Under the pieces are notes generated by a model. The model worked only from the letters and a program-made list of their open reading frames with translations, ran no database searches and was not told the DNA's origin. The position numbers were made by a program, and so were the translations under genes. Of a DNA stretch of 64,000 nt, positions 49,571-59,122 are shown piece after piece. The stretch comes from Flavisolibacter nicotianae (lineage in GTDB: Bacteria; Bacteroidota; Bacteroidia; Chitinophagales; Chitinophagaceae). The stretch is taken from assembly GCF_003628535.1 (NCBI RefSeq), contig NZ_RBCI01000002.1, forward strand, positions 186,001-250,000. The letters run 5' to 3'. The first letter of the stretch is position 1, and each line of letters opens with the position of its first letter.

Positions 49571-50926
49571 ATGGATAAATACCAGTATTCGTTTGAACAG
49601 TTGAAAATTGCACGGCACCTGCTTTACTGGACGGTGCTGATTCTTCCCGTGGCTATCGTGGTGGGCTCTCTGGTGGCTTTGTTTCTTTGGCTGCTGGACC
49701 TGGCCACGGCAACACGCTGGCAAAACACCTGGCTGCTTTTTTTGCTTCCCCTGGCGGGCCTGCTCATTACCTTTCTCTACCGGTTTTACGGAAAAAATTC
49801 CGATGCGGGTAACAACCTCATTATGGACGAAATCCACAAACCGGGCGGCGGCATCCCCACGCGGATGGCCCCGCTGGTCCTGTTCTCAACCGTTGTAACG
49901 CACCTCTTTGGCGGCTCTGCCGGCCGGGAGGGAACAGCGGTTCAAATGGGGGGCAGCATTTCCTCTCTTTTTTCCAAATGGTTCAAACTAAAACACCGGG
50001 ACAAGCGCATCCTCCTCATGGCAGGCATGGCAGCCGGTTTCGGGGCCGTGTTCGGAACACCCGTAGCCGGGGCGGTATTTGCCATGGAAGTGCTGGCCAT
50101 CGGACGCATAAAATACGATGCCCTGCTGCCTTGCCTGATTGCTGGTCTGGTGGCCGATATTACCTGTTCTGCTTACGGCATTCACCACACGCAATATAGG
50201 ATTGCTTTTGTGGGGCACACGCACCAGGTATGGTCCTGGCTCCCCGTTTCGTTTGACCTTTTGTTGCTGGGCAAAGTCATCGTGGCGGGAGTTGCATTTG
50301 GGTTTGCCGGCTTTCTTTTTGCCGAAACCTCGCACCTTCTCAAGGAAGGCGCTGCCAAATACGTTCGCAACAAATGGCTGCTGCCGGTGGTCGGAGCGGC
50401 CCTGGTTATTAGCACCAGCTATGCACTGGGAACCTTTGATTACCTGGGATTGGGCGTCACCAACCCGCGGGGAGGCGTCAGCATCGTTTCGGCTTTTACA
50501 CCCGGCGGTGCCGCTACCTGGAGCTGGCTCTGGAAATTGCTGCTGACGGCCCTTACGCTCAGTACGGGATTTAAGGGCGGGGAAGTAACGCCGTTGTTTT
50601 TTATCGGGGCAACACTGGGAAATACGCTGGCGGCGATCAGCGGTTCGCCGGTCGATCTTTTTGCGGGTCTTGGCTTCATTGCGGTTTTTGCAGGAGCCAC
50701 CAATACGCCACTTGCCTGTACACTGATGGGGATCGAGTTGTTTGGCGCCAACAACGTGGTGTATTTTGCCGTGGCCTGTTTTACCGCTTATTATTTCAGC
50801 GGCCATTCAGGCATCTACGGCTCGCAACGGCTTGCCGTATCAAAATTTCATCTCACCCACACCGGGGAGCGCACCCTGAAACAAATGAAGCAGGAAAAAG
50901 CGGCAGTAAGCAAAAGGAAACAATAA
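49571..50926 (+). CDS. CLC-family fluoride/proton antiporter (CLC-F type)
   Basis: 451 aa with 10-12 membrane helices. The CLC signature regions are GGGIP (residues 92-96), [14 protein letters not shown] (GREGT instead of the chloride-type GREGP) and [20 protein letters not shown] (instead of GxxGGxFxP). GREGT together with GFKGGEVTP marks the fluoride branch rather than the chloride branch. It should expel F- in exchange for H+. ATG 49571 is fixed by the riboswitch hairpin; the open frame back to 49451 goes through the riboswitch. The basic C-terminal tail ([16 protein letters not shown]) is cytoplasmic. Confidence 0.9.
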   Translation: MDKYQYSFEQLKIARHLLYWTVLILPVAIVVGSLVALFLWLLDLATATRWQNTWLLFLLPLAGLLITFLYRFYGKNSDAGNNLIMDEIHKPGGGIPTRMAPLVLFSTVVTHLFGGSAGREGTAVQMGGSISSLFSKWFKLKHRDKRILLMAGMAAGFGAVFGTPVAGAVFAMEVLAIGRIKYDALLPCLIAGLVADITCSAYGIHHTQYRIAFVGHTHQVWSWLPVSFDLLLLGKVIVAGVAFGFAGFLFAETSHLLKEGAAKYVRNKWLLPVVGAALVISTSYALGTFDYLGLGVTNPRGGVSIVSAFTPGGAATWSWLWKLLLTALTLSTGFKGGEVTPLFFIGATLGNTLAAISGSPVDLFAGLGFIAVFAGATNTPLACTLMGIELFGANNVVYFAVACFTAYYFSGHSGIYGSQRLAVSKFHLTHTGERTLKQMKQEKAAVSKRKQ

Positions 50927-51007
50927 CGGCTGGAAAAGCTGGAATGGCAAACCATACCAAACAATTCGCCAAAGCGTTTATATCTTGTCCCCGCTAAATG
51001 CCAGTCA

Positions 51008-51862
51008 ATGAAAAAAATCCTGTCTATTATCCTTTGTCTGCCGCTCACCGTCCTTTCGCAGGACTTCCACTTTTCGGCAAGGCTCGGCCTCGCCAACTAC
51101 CACGGCGACCTGACGCGAAAAACCATCAACCTTGCCGGTACAAAGCCCCTGTTTTCACTGGGCGCCCGGTACGACCTTTCGGAACACCTGACCGCCAGGA
51201 CCTATTTCAGCTACACCTCGCTGCAGGCCGACGATAAAAAAGGAACAGACGAAATGAAGGCCCGCAACCTGAATTTTAAAACCAGGCTTTTTGAATGGGA
51301 ACTGTCCGGCCAGTATAATTTTTTTAGCCTGAACAACGAATGGTGGACACCCTATGTGTTTGCCGGCATCGGCGTTTACCATTTCAATCCCTATACCACC
51401 GATGCGGACGGGGCCCGGGTCTTTCTGCAACCCCTCAGCACCGAAGGGCAGGGCATTCGGACGGGTTCGTCACCTTATAAGCTGACGCAATTCAGCATAC
51501 CTTTTGGTTTGGGTGCCGATTATTCGCTAAACGAGGACATGCGCCTCGGGCTCGAGTTCGGCTACCGCAAACTGTTTACCGACTACCTCGATGACGTCAG
51601 TACCACCTATGTGGATCAGAATGCCCTGCTGCATGCCAAAGGCGACAAGGCGGTGGAACTTGCCTGGCGGGGCGACGAGGTAAACGGGGCTCCCTATCCA
51701 ACCGACGGCACCCTGCGGGGAAGCCCGAAAGCAAAGGATGGTTATTACTACGTGGCGCTTACTTATACCGTCCGTTATTTCTTCGACAAGTACAAGGCTG
51801 TTGCGGGAATCCCTTCGGGGAAAAGGGATAAAAAAGTTGGCTGCCCTGCTACTCGGTTTTAG
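51008..51862 (+). CDS. DUF6089-type outer-membrane barrel protein
   Basis: 284 aa. Signal peptide MKKILSIILCLPLTVLSQ. It begins FHFSARLGLANYHGDLTRKT, the common start of DUF6089 proteins, then LFSLGARYDLSEHLTARTYF, WWTPYVFAGIGVYHFNPYTT, LGLEFGYRKLFTDYLDDVST and GYYYVALTYTVRYFF. The segment YLDDVSTTYVD is highly typical for the family. Function unknown; OmpA-like barrels of this kind are linked to gliding/T9SS gene sets in some members. It is 81 bases after the CLC gene, possibly on the same mRNA. Confidence 0.87.
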   Translation: MKKILSIILCLPLTVLSQDFHFSARLGLANYHGDLTRKTINLAGTKPLFSLGARYDLSEHLTARTYFSYTSLQADDKKGTDEMKARNLNFKTRLFEWELSGQYNFFSLNNEWWTPYVFAGIGVYHFNPYTTDADGARVFLQPLSTEGQGIRTGSSPYKLTQFSIPFGLGADYSLNEDMRLGLEFGYRKLFTDYLDDVSTTYVDQNALLHAKGDKAVELAWRGDEVNGAPYPTDGTLRGSPKAKDGYYYVALTYTVRYFFDKYKAVAGIPSGKRDKKVGCPATRF

Positions 51863-51982
51863 CAGAACAGCCAGTAGCCGCCTTTGGTTTTTTTGTAGAA
51901 AGCGACAAAGAAAGCCGTCGGCAGTATGCAATGGAAAACAGTGACAAGAATTGCCCATTGCCTGCTGCTTACTCTTAAAGAC

Positions 51983-52735
51983 CTAAAAGCCGCCACGGCC
52001 CCCCAGGATTTTTCCCAGTAACCCGCCGGTGCTGCGCATACCACCGCCGCCACTGAGCATACCAATCAGCGAGCCAAGACCGCCGCCACCCAACATGCCC
52101 CCGAGGCCACCGCCTCCGCCGAGCATACCGCCCAGCGCACCGCCAAGGCCTCCTGTGCCGCCGCGCCGTCCGAGTCCGCGGGAGATCATGCTGCCGATCA
52201 GCATGGGTGCGGCAATGCTCAACACGCTTTTCAGTAACCCGCCGGCGTTGATACCGGCCTTTTGCAGCTTTTCCTGCAAGCCGCCCCCAAGCAGGGCTTG
52301 CGGTTGCGCCGGTTCGCCACCGGCTGGCGCAGGCGACGCCGGCTGCTGGGCCACTTCGTCGAGAACGGAAAGCTGCTCCTGGTTCAGGCCAAGGTAGCTG
52401 CTGATCTTGTGAATGCTTTGTTCTTCAGCTTCCGAGTAATCGCTGTCGGATTTGGCAAAGGCCAGCAGGTCGGTCACCAGCGAATATTTAAGCTGGCTGT
52501 TTTTCAACACATCCAGGCACTGGTTCAGTTCTTCACCCGAAAGTTCGGTGGCTGCCCGGCGCACGACATCCTGCTGTTCAGTTGAAAGTTGGGCCGCTTC
52601 GGCCAGTTGCTGAATGTAAGCCAGTTCTTCTTCTGATGCCTGCCTGTCGGCTGTGGCCAGCGACGCAATGGCGCCGAGGTAAGCGCCTTTTTCCCTGTCG
52701 CTATAGCCTTCCAAAACGGTTTGATGCTCTGACAT
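51983..52735 (-). CDS. TerB-like protein with long Gly-rich tail
   Basis: 250 aa. Residues 1-130 form a TerB-type helical domain (EKGAYLGAIASLATADRQAS, EEELAYIQQLAEAAQ, LLAFAKSDSDYSEAEEQSIH) with two acidic motifs that in TerB bind Ca2+. Residues 135-150 are Pro/Ala-rich linker; 155-250 are very Gly-rich with repeats GGMLGGGG and a hydrophobic segment (LLKSVLSIAAPMLIGSMISR). The tail may self-associate or insert in membrane. Convergent with the DUF6089 gene. Unknown role. Confidence 0.8.
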   Translation of the reverse strand: MSEHQTVLEGYSDREKGAYLGAIASLATADRQASEEELAYIQQLAEAAQLSTEQQDVVRRAATELSGEELNQCLDVLKNSQLKYSLVTDLLAFAKSDSDYSEAEEQSIHKISSYLGLNQEQLSVLDEVAQQPASPAPAGGEPAQPQALLGGGLQEKLQKAGINAGGLLKSVLSIAAPMLIGSMISRGLGRRGGTGGLGGALGGMLGGGGGLGGMLGGGGLGSLIGMLSGGGGMRSTGGLLGKILGGRGGF

Positions 52736-52901
52736 GATGAATGATTTGTGGGATCACAGAAAAAATAAGACCGCGGTGGCAGGCGCCGGCCGGAAAGTGC
52801 AAAAGGCTGGCACAGTTGTTACGGGTAAGGTTTGGAAAAGATTTTTACGATACGTGCAGCCAAATGCACGCTTTTTTTGTTCTACTAGAAAAACACCTTT
52901 T

Positions 52902-53105
52902 ATGCTGGCAACGTATAAGCTACCTCGCTTTCTCGATTACCTCTATACCAACTACCATCGTTATTACGAACTGTATGTCGGTCGGTTAATGGAACTTTTT
53001 CCCAGTGATGAAGAAACGGAGAACACCCTTTACATCCAGGACGAAGAAAAAACCAGCAAGGCCGATAACGAAGAGATCTATCACTTGTGGATGGCGTTTC
53101 ATTGA
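52902..53105 (+). CDS. Small hypothetical protein, 67 aa
   Basis: MLATYKLPRFLDYLYTNYHR, YYELYVGRLMELFPSDEETE, NTLYIQDEEKTSKADNEEIY, ending HLWMAFH. Acidic, Tyr-rich, soluble. Not recognised. It stands between the TerB-like gene (divergent) and the MFS gene (107 bases downstream). The frame open to 52734 upstream looks random, so I start at ATG 52902. Confidence 0.55.
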   Translation: MLATYKLPRFLDYLYTNYHRYYELYVGRLMELFPSDEETENTLYIQDEEKTSKADNEEIYHLWMAFH

Positions 53106-53212
53106 TTTGAAAACAGGCAAGGCAGGGCTCCGCTTTACAGGATGTGATTTGGTTCGCATGTTCTTTGCAGCAGTCGTTGTGGTACGCGTTGACTGATGAC
53201 TGAACCCTGAAC

Positions 53213-54460
53213 ATGAAATTACCTTCTTCGCTGCGGGCTTTGCAGGCCTACAATTTCCGGCTTTATTTTTTTGGACAGGCGGTGTCGCTTGTCGGCACCT
53301 GGATGCAACGCATCGCTGTAAGCTGGCTTGTGTACAATGTAACCCATTCTGCTTTTTACCTGGGACTGATTGGTTTTGCCGGGCAGATACCCATGCTGGT
53401 ACTGTCGCCTTATGCCGGTGCGTACGTGGACCGCCACAGCCGGTACCGTACTTTATTGGTTACACAGGTTGCTTCCATGATCCAGGCAGGGTTACTGGCG
53501 CTGCTGGTGTTTCTTGGCTACTACCATGTGCTCACCATCCTTCTTTTAAGCCTTGCGCTGGGCGTTATCAATGCATTTGATACGCCGGCGCGGCAGGCAC
53601 TGATGATCGTGCTGGTGCAAAACAAAAAGGACCTTCCCAACGCCATCGCACTGAATTCTTCCATGGTGACCCTGGCGAGGCTGGCAGGGCCGGCGGTGGC
53701 AGGCATTCTACTGAGTTCATTTGGTGAAGACATTTGCTTTGGCCTGAATTTTCTCAGCTTCGTTGCCGTCATTGCTTCGCTGCTGCTGATGAAGCTCCAT
53801 TTGCCCGAACGGAAGAAGCATCCGGATCCCATCCTGAAAGGATTGAAAGAAGGATTTGTGTACCTGCGCCGGCATCGTGGACTGCGCTCGGCCATTGCGC
53901 TGATGGCGTTTACCTCCTTTCTGGCGATGCCTTATACCAACCTCTTTCCCTTATATGCGCAAACCATTTACAAAGGCAATGTGGCCACCTTTAGCTGGAT
54001 GAACAGCATCGGGGGCCTGGGTGCTTTGCTGGGTGCCATGTACATGGCCAGCCGCACGGAAAAAACCAATCTTTTACGCCTGATTGTTTTTTCGAGTCTC
54101 CTGTTTTGCCTCTCGCTTACCTTTTTTGCATACACGACACAATTGACCGTTGCCCTGTTGTTTATTTTGATCGGCGAAGGCGGCATGCTGGCACAGATTG
54201 CTGCCACCAACACCTATGTGCAGACCCGCGTGGAGGAGAGCATGCGTGGCCGGGTGTTGAGTTATTACGGGATGGCTTTCCAGGGAATGCAGCCTTTGGG
54301 AAGCCTGGTTGTTGGGTGGTCGGCGCATGCCCGGTCTGCGCCTTTCACCGTGATGCTCGAAGGTGTCCTGGGACTGCTTGCAGCCCTTGCATTCATTCCC
54401 ACACTGCGGAGGATTCGAAAAAGAGAAGACCGCGAACGGTTAAGGAATAGTCCCGGGTAA
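53213..54460 (+). CDS. MFS transporter (enterobactin exporter EntS/DUF894-like)
   Basis: 415 aa with 10-12 membrane helices. N-terminal LQAYNFRLYFFGQAVSLVGT, WMQRIAVSWLVYNVTHSAFY, and the loop 2-3 motif SPYAGAYVDRHSRYR. The central loop is long and basic (HLPERKKHPDPILKGLKEGF). These features match the MFS_3/EntS-like group. Substrate cannot be predicted; siderophore or drug export is common in the group. Ends with a basic tail (RRIRKREDRERLRNSPG). Confidence 0.9.
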   Translation: MKLPSSLRALQAYNFRLYFFGQAVSLVGTWMQRIAVSWLVYNVTHSAFYLGLIGFAGQIPMLVLSPYAGAYVDRHSRYRTLLVTQVASMIQAGLLALLVFLGYYHVLTILLLSLALGVINAFDTPARQALMIVLVQNKKDLPNAIALNSSMVTLARLAGPAVAGILLSSFGEDICFGLNFLSFVAVIASLLLMKLHLPERKKHPDPILKGLKEGFVYLRRHRGLRSAIALMAFTSFLAMPYTNLFPLYAQTIYKGNVATFSWMNSIGGLGALLGAMYMASRTEKTNLLRLIVFSSLLFCLSLTFFAYTTQLTVALLFILIGEGGMLAQIAATNTYVQTRVEESMRGRVLSYYGMAFQGMQPLGSLVVGWSAHARSAPFTVMLEGVLGLLAALAFIPTLRRIRKREDRERLRNSPG

Positions 54461-54476
54461 AATGGCCTGCAGCCGG

Positions 54477-54575
54477 TCAGATCCATTTGTTCATGATGGA
54501 AAGAATGAGCAGGATGGCAACGATCAACATCAGGATCGAGAATCGCACTTCGGGTGAAAGTTTGGAATCTTTCAT
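54477..54575 (-). CDS. Tiny membrane peptide, 32 aa
   Basis: MKDSKLSPEVRFSILMLIVA followed by ILLILSIMNKWI: a charged N-terminus and one membrane helix. Shorter than most gene finders accept, but the composition is clean and the stop lies in the short gap after the convergent MFS gene. Possibly a regulatory small membrane protein. No other evidence. Confidence 0.4.
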   Translation of the reverse strand: MKDSKLSPEVRFSILMLIVAILLILSIMNKWI

Positions 54576-54666
54576 ACAGCATCGTTCCTGCAAGGATTGT
54601 TCCACCGGAACTGTTTTTTCTTTTGCCGGAAAGAAAAGTTTTCGCCGACCGCTGTATCTTTCCTGC

Positions 54667-55959
54667 ATGCTGCGATCCGGTTTTTTCGTTTTCCTTTTTT
54701 TATTTTTTTACATGGCAATGGCACAGCCGCAAACAGACAGTTCTTTTGCTTCGGTGCTTCACACAAATCAGCAAAGTTTGTTTCAACAGGTGTTGCGGAA
54801 TCCCGAACGCTACCGCCTGCAGATCATCTATACACAGATCAACCGCGACCGGCAGAACAAGCCCGTGTTTGCCAATTATTATTTTCATTACGACCCGTCG
54901 CTTTATTTCAACCCGGCCTCCACGGTGAAAATGCCGCTGGCGTTTTTGGCGCTGGAGAAACTGAAAGGGTTGAAGAAAAAAGGCGTTGACAAAAACACAA
55001 CCCTTCTTTTCGACACCAGCCAACCCTGGCAGCGGCCGCTGTACAAGGACACGTCGGCCGCCAATGGCCATCCGACAATTGCGCATTTTATCAAGCGGGC
55101 TTTTTTGATCAGCGAAAATGATCCCTATAACCGGCTTTATCAATTTGTCGGACAGGGCGAGACCAACCGCCGCCTGCACGAAATGGGTTACGCCGATGTG
55201 CGCATCACCCGCCAGTTCATGGGACTCACGCCGGAACAAAACCGGTATACCAATCCAATCCGTTTTGTGAATGGCAGTGGCGAAACCGTTTATGTCCAGC
55301 CACCGGCCTACAACACCGATTCGTTCGACTTCAGCAAGCCAATCAGGGTCGGCAGGGCCTACCTGGAACGGAACGACAGCCTGGTGAATAAGCCCTTTGA
55401 TTTTACGGTACACAATGCGCTTTCGCTGGGCACGCTGCAACAGTTGCTGCAATCGGTTTTGTTTCCGCAATCGGTGAGGGAAAAACAGCGGTTCAATTTA
55501 TCCAAAGACGATTACACCTTTCTTTACCGCTACCTCTCGCAGTTTCCGTCCGAAACAACCGATCCCAAATACGACACAGCAGCCTTTTACGACAGCTATG
55601 TCAAATTCTTTTTTCGCGACAGCACCCGCCGCCTGCCTGCTGGCGTACGGGTCTTCAATAAGGTCGGGTGGGCTTATGGTTTCCTGACCGATGTGTCGTA
55701 CGTGGCCGATTTTACGCACGGCGTTGAATACATGCTGGCCGCAACACTGTATGTCAACAAGGACGAAATTCTCAACGACAACAAGTACGAATACGAAACC
55801 GTTGGCTGGCCGTTTTTGTACCAGTTGGGACAAACAATTTATCAATACGAATTGAAGCGTCCGCGAAAGTTCCGGCCCGATCTTTCAGCATTCAAATTGC
55901 ACTACGAACACCGCGACCCGGCCGACAAGCGGCCATCATTGAAAGAAGTGGACAATTAA
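54667..55959 (+). CDS. Exported serine hydrolase, class A beta-lactamase-like
   Basis: 430 aa. Signal peptide GFFVFLFLFFYMAMAQ. Catalytic SxxK is S85-T-V-K88 (NPASTVKMPLAFLALEKL); a later SENDPYNRLYQFVG supplies the SDN-like element as SEN; NKVGWAYGFLTDVSYV holds the KTG-like motif as K-V-G. This places it in the PF13354 group, but its length and altered third motif differ from true class A enzymes (about 290 aa). Probably a peptidoglycan- or peptide-active hydrolase. I use ATG 54667, as the upstream frame to 54487 lacks signal-peptide logic. Confidence 0.85.
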   Translation: MLRSGFFVFLFLFFYMAMAQPQTDSSFASVLHTNQQSLFQQVLRNPERYRLQIIYTQINRDRQNKPVFANYYFHYDPSLYFNPASTVKMPLAFLALEKLKGLKKKGVDKNTTLLFDTSQPWQRPLYKDTSAANGHPTIAHFIKRAFLISENDPYNRLYQFVGQGETNRRLHEMGYADVRITRQFMGLTPEQNRYTNPIRFVNGSGETVYVQPPAYNTDSFDFSKPIRVGRAYLERNDSLVNKPFDFTVHNALSLGTLQQLLQSVLFPQSVREKQRFNLSKDDYTFLYRYLSQFPSETTDPKYDTAAFYDSYVKFFFRDSTRRLPAGVRVFNKVGWAYGFLTDVSYVADFTHGVEYMLAATLYVNKDEILNDNKYEYETVGWPFLYQLGQTIYQYELKRPRKFRPDLSAFKLHYEHRDPADKRPSLKEVDN

Positions 55960-55961
55960 AT

Positions 55962-56276
55962 TCACTCCGCCTTCTCTTCGCCCTTTTCTCCCAGCTTGAC
56001 AATGTCGCCGCTTTTGAAAAGGATTTCTTTCAGCGTGGTACACCATTTTTCTTTTTTGCGCAACAGAAATTCGAGGTCCATGCCGAAGTGCTTGAACTCT
56101 TCCTGCTGGGCATTCTCCATGATGGCCTTGGCTTCTTTGTCTTTTTCAACCGAGATGCGCTGTTCGTACCAGTTGATGGCTTCCACTTCTTCGATCAGCG
56201 AAGCAAACATGCGGGCCAGCGTACGGGTTTCCTGCGACAGTTCTTCCGGTGGTTCGTGGTATTGGTCAAAAGGCAT
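55962..56276 (-). CDS. Encapsulin-cargo type ferritin-like protein (EncFtn-like)
   Basis: 104 aa. Two-helix ferritin-like chain: SLIEEVEAINWYEQRISVEK (Glu29, Glu32, Trp36, Tyr37) and AQQEEFKHFGMDLEFLLRKK (Glu60, His63 as ExxH), followed by the short C-terminal helix TLKEILFKSGDIVKL. This is the pattern of encapsulated ferritin (Rhodospirillum rubrum EncFtn), where dimers form a ferroxidase site. Such proteins usually carry a C-terminal encapsulin-targeting peptide; here the end is acidic (KLGEKGEEKAE) with no such peptide, and no encapsulin gene is in the window. Start 56276; the longer frame to 56456 is not convincing. Confidence 0.8.
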   Translation of the reverse strand: MPFDQYHEPPEELSQETRTLARMFASLIEEVEAINWYEQRISVEKDKEAKAIMENAQQEEFKHFGMDLEFLLRKKEKWCTTLKEILFKSGDIVKLGEKGEEKAE

Positions 56277-56395
56277 AAAAAAAGTTTGTGAGGAATGATA
56301 ACAAACATCGGACCCGGCCACAGAAATGCATTGCGTTGACCGGTTGCAAATGGCAAGGACGCTTGTAAAGGCACGGCATTTGACGCGTGTGATGC

Positions 56396-58945
56396 ATGCA
56401 GCAAAAATTTCAATCGAATGGCAGAGGCGACGGGTATGTGCATGTGCGTGGTGCAAGGGAACACAACCTGAAAAATGTCAGTCTTCAAATTCCCCGCGAT
56501 GCGCTGGTGGTCTTTACCGGTGTTTCCGGTTCGGGTAAATCTTCCCTTGCCTTTGGAACCTTGTATGCCGAGGCGCAGCGGCGTTACCTCGAGTCTGTTT
56601 CACCCTATGCACGGCGGCTGTTTCACCAGATGCCCGTGCCGGTGGTGGATGAAATTGACGGCCTGCCGCCGGCCGTGGCCCTGCAGCAGCAACGCGGTGG
56701 CACCTCCACACGTTCGTCGGTAGGATCGGTGACCACCATCTCCAACCTCTTGCGCATGCTGTATTCCCGTGCCGGTGAATATCCCAGAGGTCAGGGCATC
56801 ATTTACGCCGAAGCGTTTTCGCCCAACACACCCGAAGGCGCCTGCCCGCAATGCCACGGCCTGGGGCGCATTTACGAGGCTACCGAAGAATCCATGGTGC
56901 CCGACCCGGACCTCACCATCCGCGAACGGGCCATCGCCGCCTGGCCCACGGCCTGGGGCGGACAAAACCTCCGCGATATCCTCATCACGCTTGGTTACGA
57001 CGTGGACATTCCCTGGAAAAAGCTGCCGAAAAAAGACCGCGACTGGATCCTCTTTACCGACGAACAACCACAGGTGCCGGTGTACCCCGGCTTTACGCAT
57101 GAAGAGGTGAAGCGGGCCATCAAACGCGGCATGGAACCGGGTTACATGGGTACGTTTAGCTCTGCCAGGCGCAACCTGTTTTACACCTTTGCTAACACCC
57201 AAAGCGCCATGATGAAAAAGCGGGTGCAGCAGTTCATGGTGAGCAGCGATTGTCCCACCTGCAGGGGCAAGCGGCTGCGGCCCGAATCATTGTCTGTAAA
57301 ATTTGCCGGTTTGGATATCGCCGACATGTCGCGGCAGCCCCTGAAAAAACTGCTTTCCCTTTTTCGGCCTTATGCCGATGGGAGCGCCGCCGGAATCGCC
57401 AAACACCTGAAAGAACAGCACGAGGAAAAAGGCATGGTGGCGCAGCGCATCGCCGAAGACCTGGTAGCAAGGTTGAATGTCCTGCTCGATCTCGGTCTTG
57501 GCTATTTGACCCTTGAGCGCAGCACGCCAACCCTGTCTCCCGGCGAGCTGCAACGGTTACGGCTGGCCACCCAGGTGCGCAGCAATTTGTTTGGAGTGGT
57601 CTATGTGCTGGACGAGCCCTCTGCCGGTCTGCATCCTTCCGATACGGAAGCTTTGTTGCGGGCACTGGACAGGCTAAAGGCTTCCGGTAATTCGCTCTTT
57701 GTGGTGGAGCATGAACTGGATGTGATCCGTGCTGCCGACTGGATCGTTGATGTAGGTCCCGCAGCGGGAGAAAAGGGCGGTGAAGTGTTGTACAGCGGGC
57801 CAATGGAAGGGTTGCGGGAGGTAAAGATTTCCCGCACACGGGAGCACCTGTTCAACGGCCACGCCTTTCCGGATACAACGTACCGGAAGCCAGCGGGATG
57901 GCTCAAACTTGCTGGCGTCACCCGCAACAATCTTTACAACCTTGACGCGGCCTTTCCCCTCGGTGTGATGACGGCCGTTACCGGTATTTCGGGGTCGGGC
58001 AAATCAAGCCTGGTAAGCCAGGTGCTGGTGGAACTGGTGGCGGATTGTCTGGGACACGAATTGCCAGCCGAAGAAGAGGAAGGCGATCCGCTGCAGCAGG
58101 AAACCGTGCAGACGTTGGGCGGCAAGATCACCGGCGGCATGGAAACCATCCGGCGCATGGTACGGGTGGATCAAAAACCCATTGGCCGTACGCCGCGTTC
58201 CAACCTGGCCACTTACACCGGCTTGTTTGATGGTGTGCGGAAACTGTTTGCATCCACCAAAATGGCCCGCAGCCGGCATTACGACGCCGGCCGCTTTTCG
58301 TTTAACGTGGGCAAGGGCCGTTGCGACAATTGCGATGGCGAAGGCTTTGTGATGGTGGAGTTGCTTTTTCTTCCCAGCGTGTACGCTCCCTGCCCTGTGT
58401 GCGGCGGCACCCGCTACAATGCCAAAACACTGGAAGTAACCTACAGGGAAAAAAACATTGCCGACGTACTGCGCATGACCGTGGATGAAGCGCTGGAATT
58501 TTTTGCCGATGAACCCCTGATCTGCCGTGCCCTGCAGATGCTGCACGAAGTGGGCCTTGGCTATTTACGGTTAGGCCAGCCTGCTACAGAGCTTTCGGGT
58601 GGCGAGGCGCAACGCATCAAGCTAGCCACTGAACTGCAACGTCTCGGCAAGGGTAATACACTTTATATCCTGGACGAACCCACCACGGGCCTCCACCCCT
58701 CGGATGTGGAAAAGCTGGTGGTGCAACTGAACCGCCTGGTGGATGCCGGCAATACAGTGATCGTGGTGGAGCACGACATGCACGTGATTGCGCAAAGCGA
58801 CTGGGTCATCGACATCGGCCCCGGCGCCGGCGAAGAAGGCGGCCGCATTGTTGCGCAAGGCACACCGGTCGACGTATCCAAAATAAAGGAAAGCAAAACA
58901 GCACCCTACTTGGCGCGGACGCTGGATCCCCGGGCACAAACGTGA
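56396..58945 (+). CDS. UvrA2-like ABC-type excinuclease subunit A homologue
   Basis: 849 aa, shorter than UvrA (about 940). Two ABC ATPase modules: Walker A GVSGSGKSSLAFGTL (near residue 42) and GISGSGKSSLVSQVL (near 523); signature motifs LSPGELQRLRLATQ (Pro for the first Gly) and LSGGEAQRIKLATE; Walker B VVYVLDEPSAGLHP and LYILDEPTTGLHP. Zn-finger CxxC pairs: CPQCHGLG, CPTCRGKRL, CDNCDGEG and CPVCGGTR. The region between Walker A and the first CxxC is too short to hold the UvrB-binding domain, as in UvrA2/DrrC proteins linked to drug tolerance. Divergent from the EncFtn-like gene. Confidence 0.9.
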   Translation: MQQKFQSNGRGDGYVHVRGAREHNLKNVSLQIPRDALVVFTGVSGSGKSSLAFGTLYAEAQRRYLESVSPYARRLFHQMPVPVVDEIDGLPPAVALQQQRGGTSTRSSVGSVTTISNLLRMLYSRAGEYPRGQGIIYAEAFSPNTPEGACPQCHGLGRIYEATEESMVPDPDLTIRERAIAAWPTAWGGQNLRDILITLGYDVDIPWKKLPKKDRDWILFTDEQPQVPVYPGFTHEEVKRAIKRGMEPGYMGTFSSARRNLFYTFANTQSAMMKKRVQQFMVSSDCPTCRGKRLRPESLSVKFAGLDIADMSRQPLKKLLSLFRPYADGSAAGIAKHLKEQHEEKGMVAQRIAEDLVARLNVLLDLGLGYLTLERSTPTLSPGELQRLRLATQVRSNLFGVVYVLDEPSAGLHPSDTEALLRALDRLKASGNSLFVVEHELDVIRAADWIVDVGPAAGEKGGEVLYSGPMEGLREVKISRTREHLFNGHAFPDTTYRKPAGWLKLAGVTRNNLYNLDAAFPLGVMTAVTGISGSGKSSLVSQVLVELVADCLGHELPAEEEEGDPLQQETVQTLGGKITGGMETIRRMVRVDQKPIGRTPRSNLATYTGLFDGVRKLFASTKMARSRHYDAGRFSFNVGKGRCDNCDGEGFVMVELLFLPSVYAPCPVCGGTRYNAKTLEVTYREKNIADVLRMTVDEALEFFADEPLICRALQMLHEVGLGYLRLGQPATELSGGEAQRIKLATELQRLGKGNTLYILDEPTTGLHPSDVEKLVVQLNRLVDAGNTVIVVEHDMHVIAQSDWVIDIGPGAGEEGGRIVAQGTPVDVSKIKESKTAPYLARTLDPRAQT

Positions 58946-59122
58946 TACCCAAACGTCAATAGGTGGTGCTGCTTTTGTGAGATGTAAAAAGTGAAACGTG
59001 AGACCGCAGTGAACGGCAATCGAAATGATCCTCCAGATTGACGTCTGGGGTCTAACGTTTCGCGATTGTCTGAGAGCGGGCTAGTGCCAGGTTGGTGTAG
59101 CCTCCTTCCCTGCAAGTAATTC

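Noticed and set aside
49988-50806. 272-codon minus-strand frame opposite the CLC gene
   Set aside because: Lys/Gln/Arg-rich low-quality sequence, antisense to well-conserved membrane helices.
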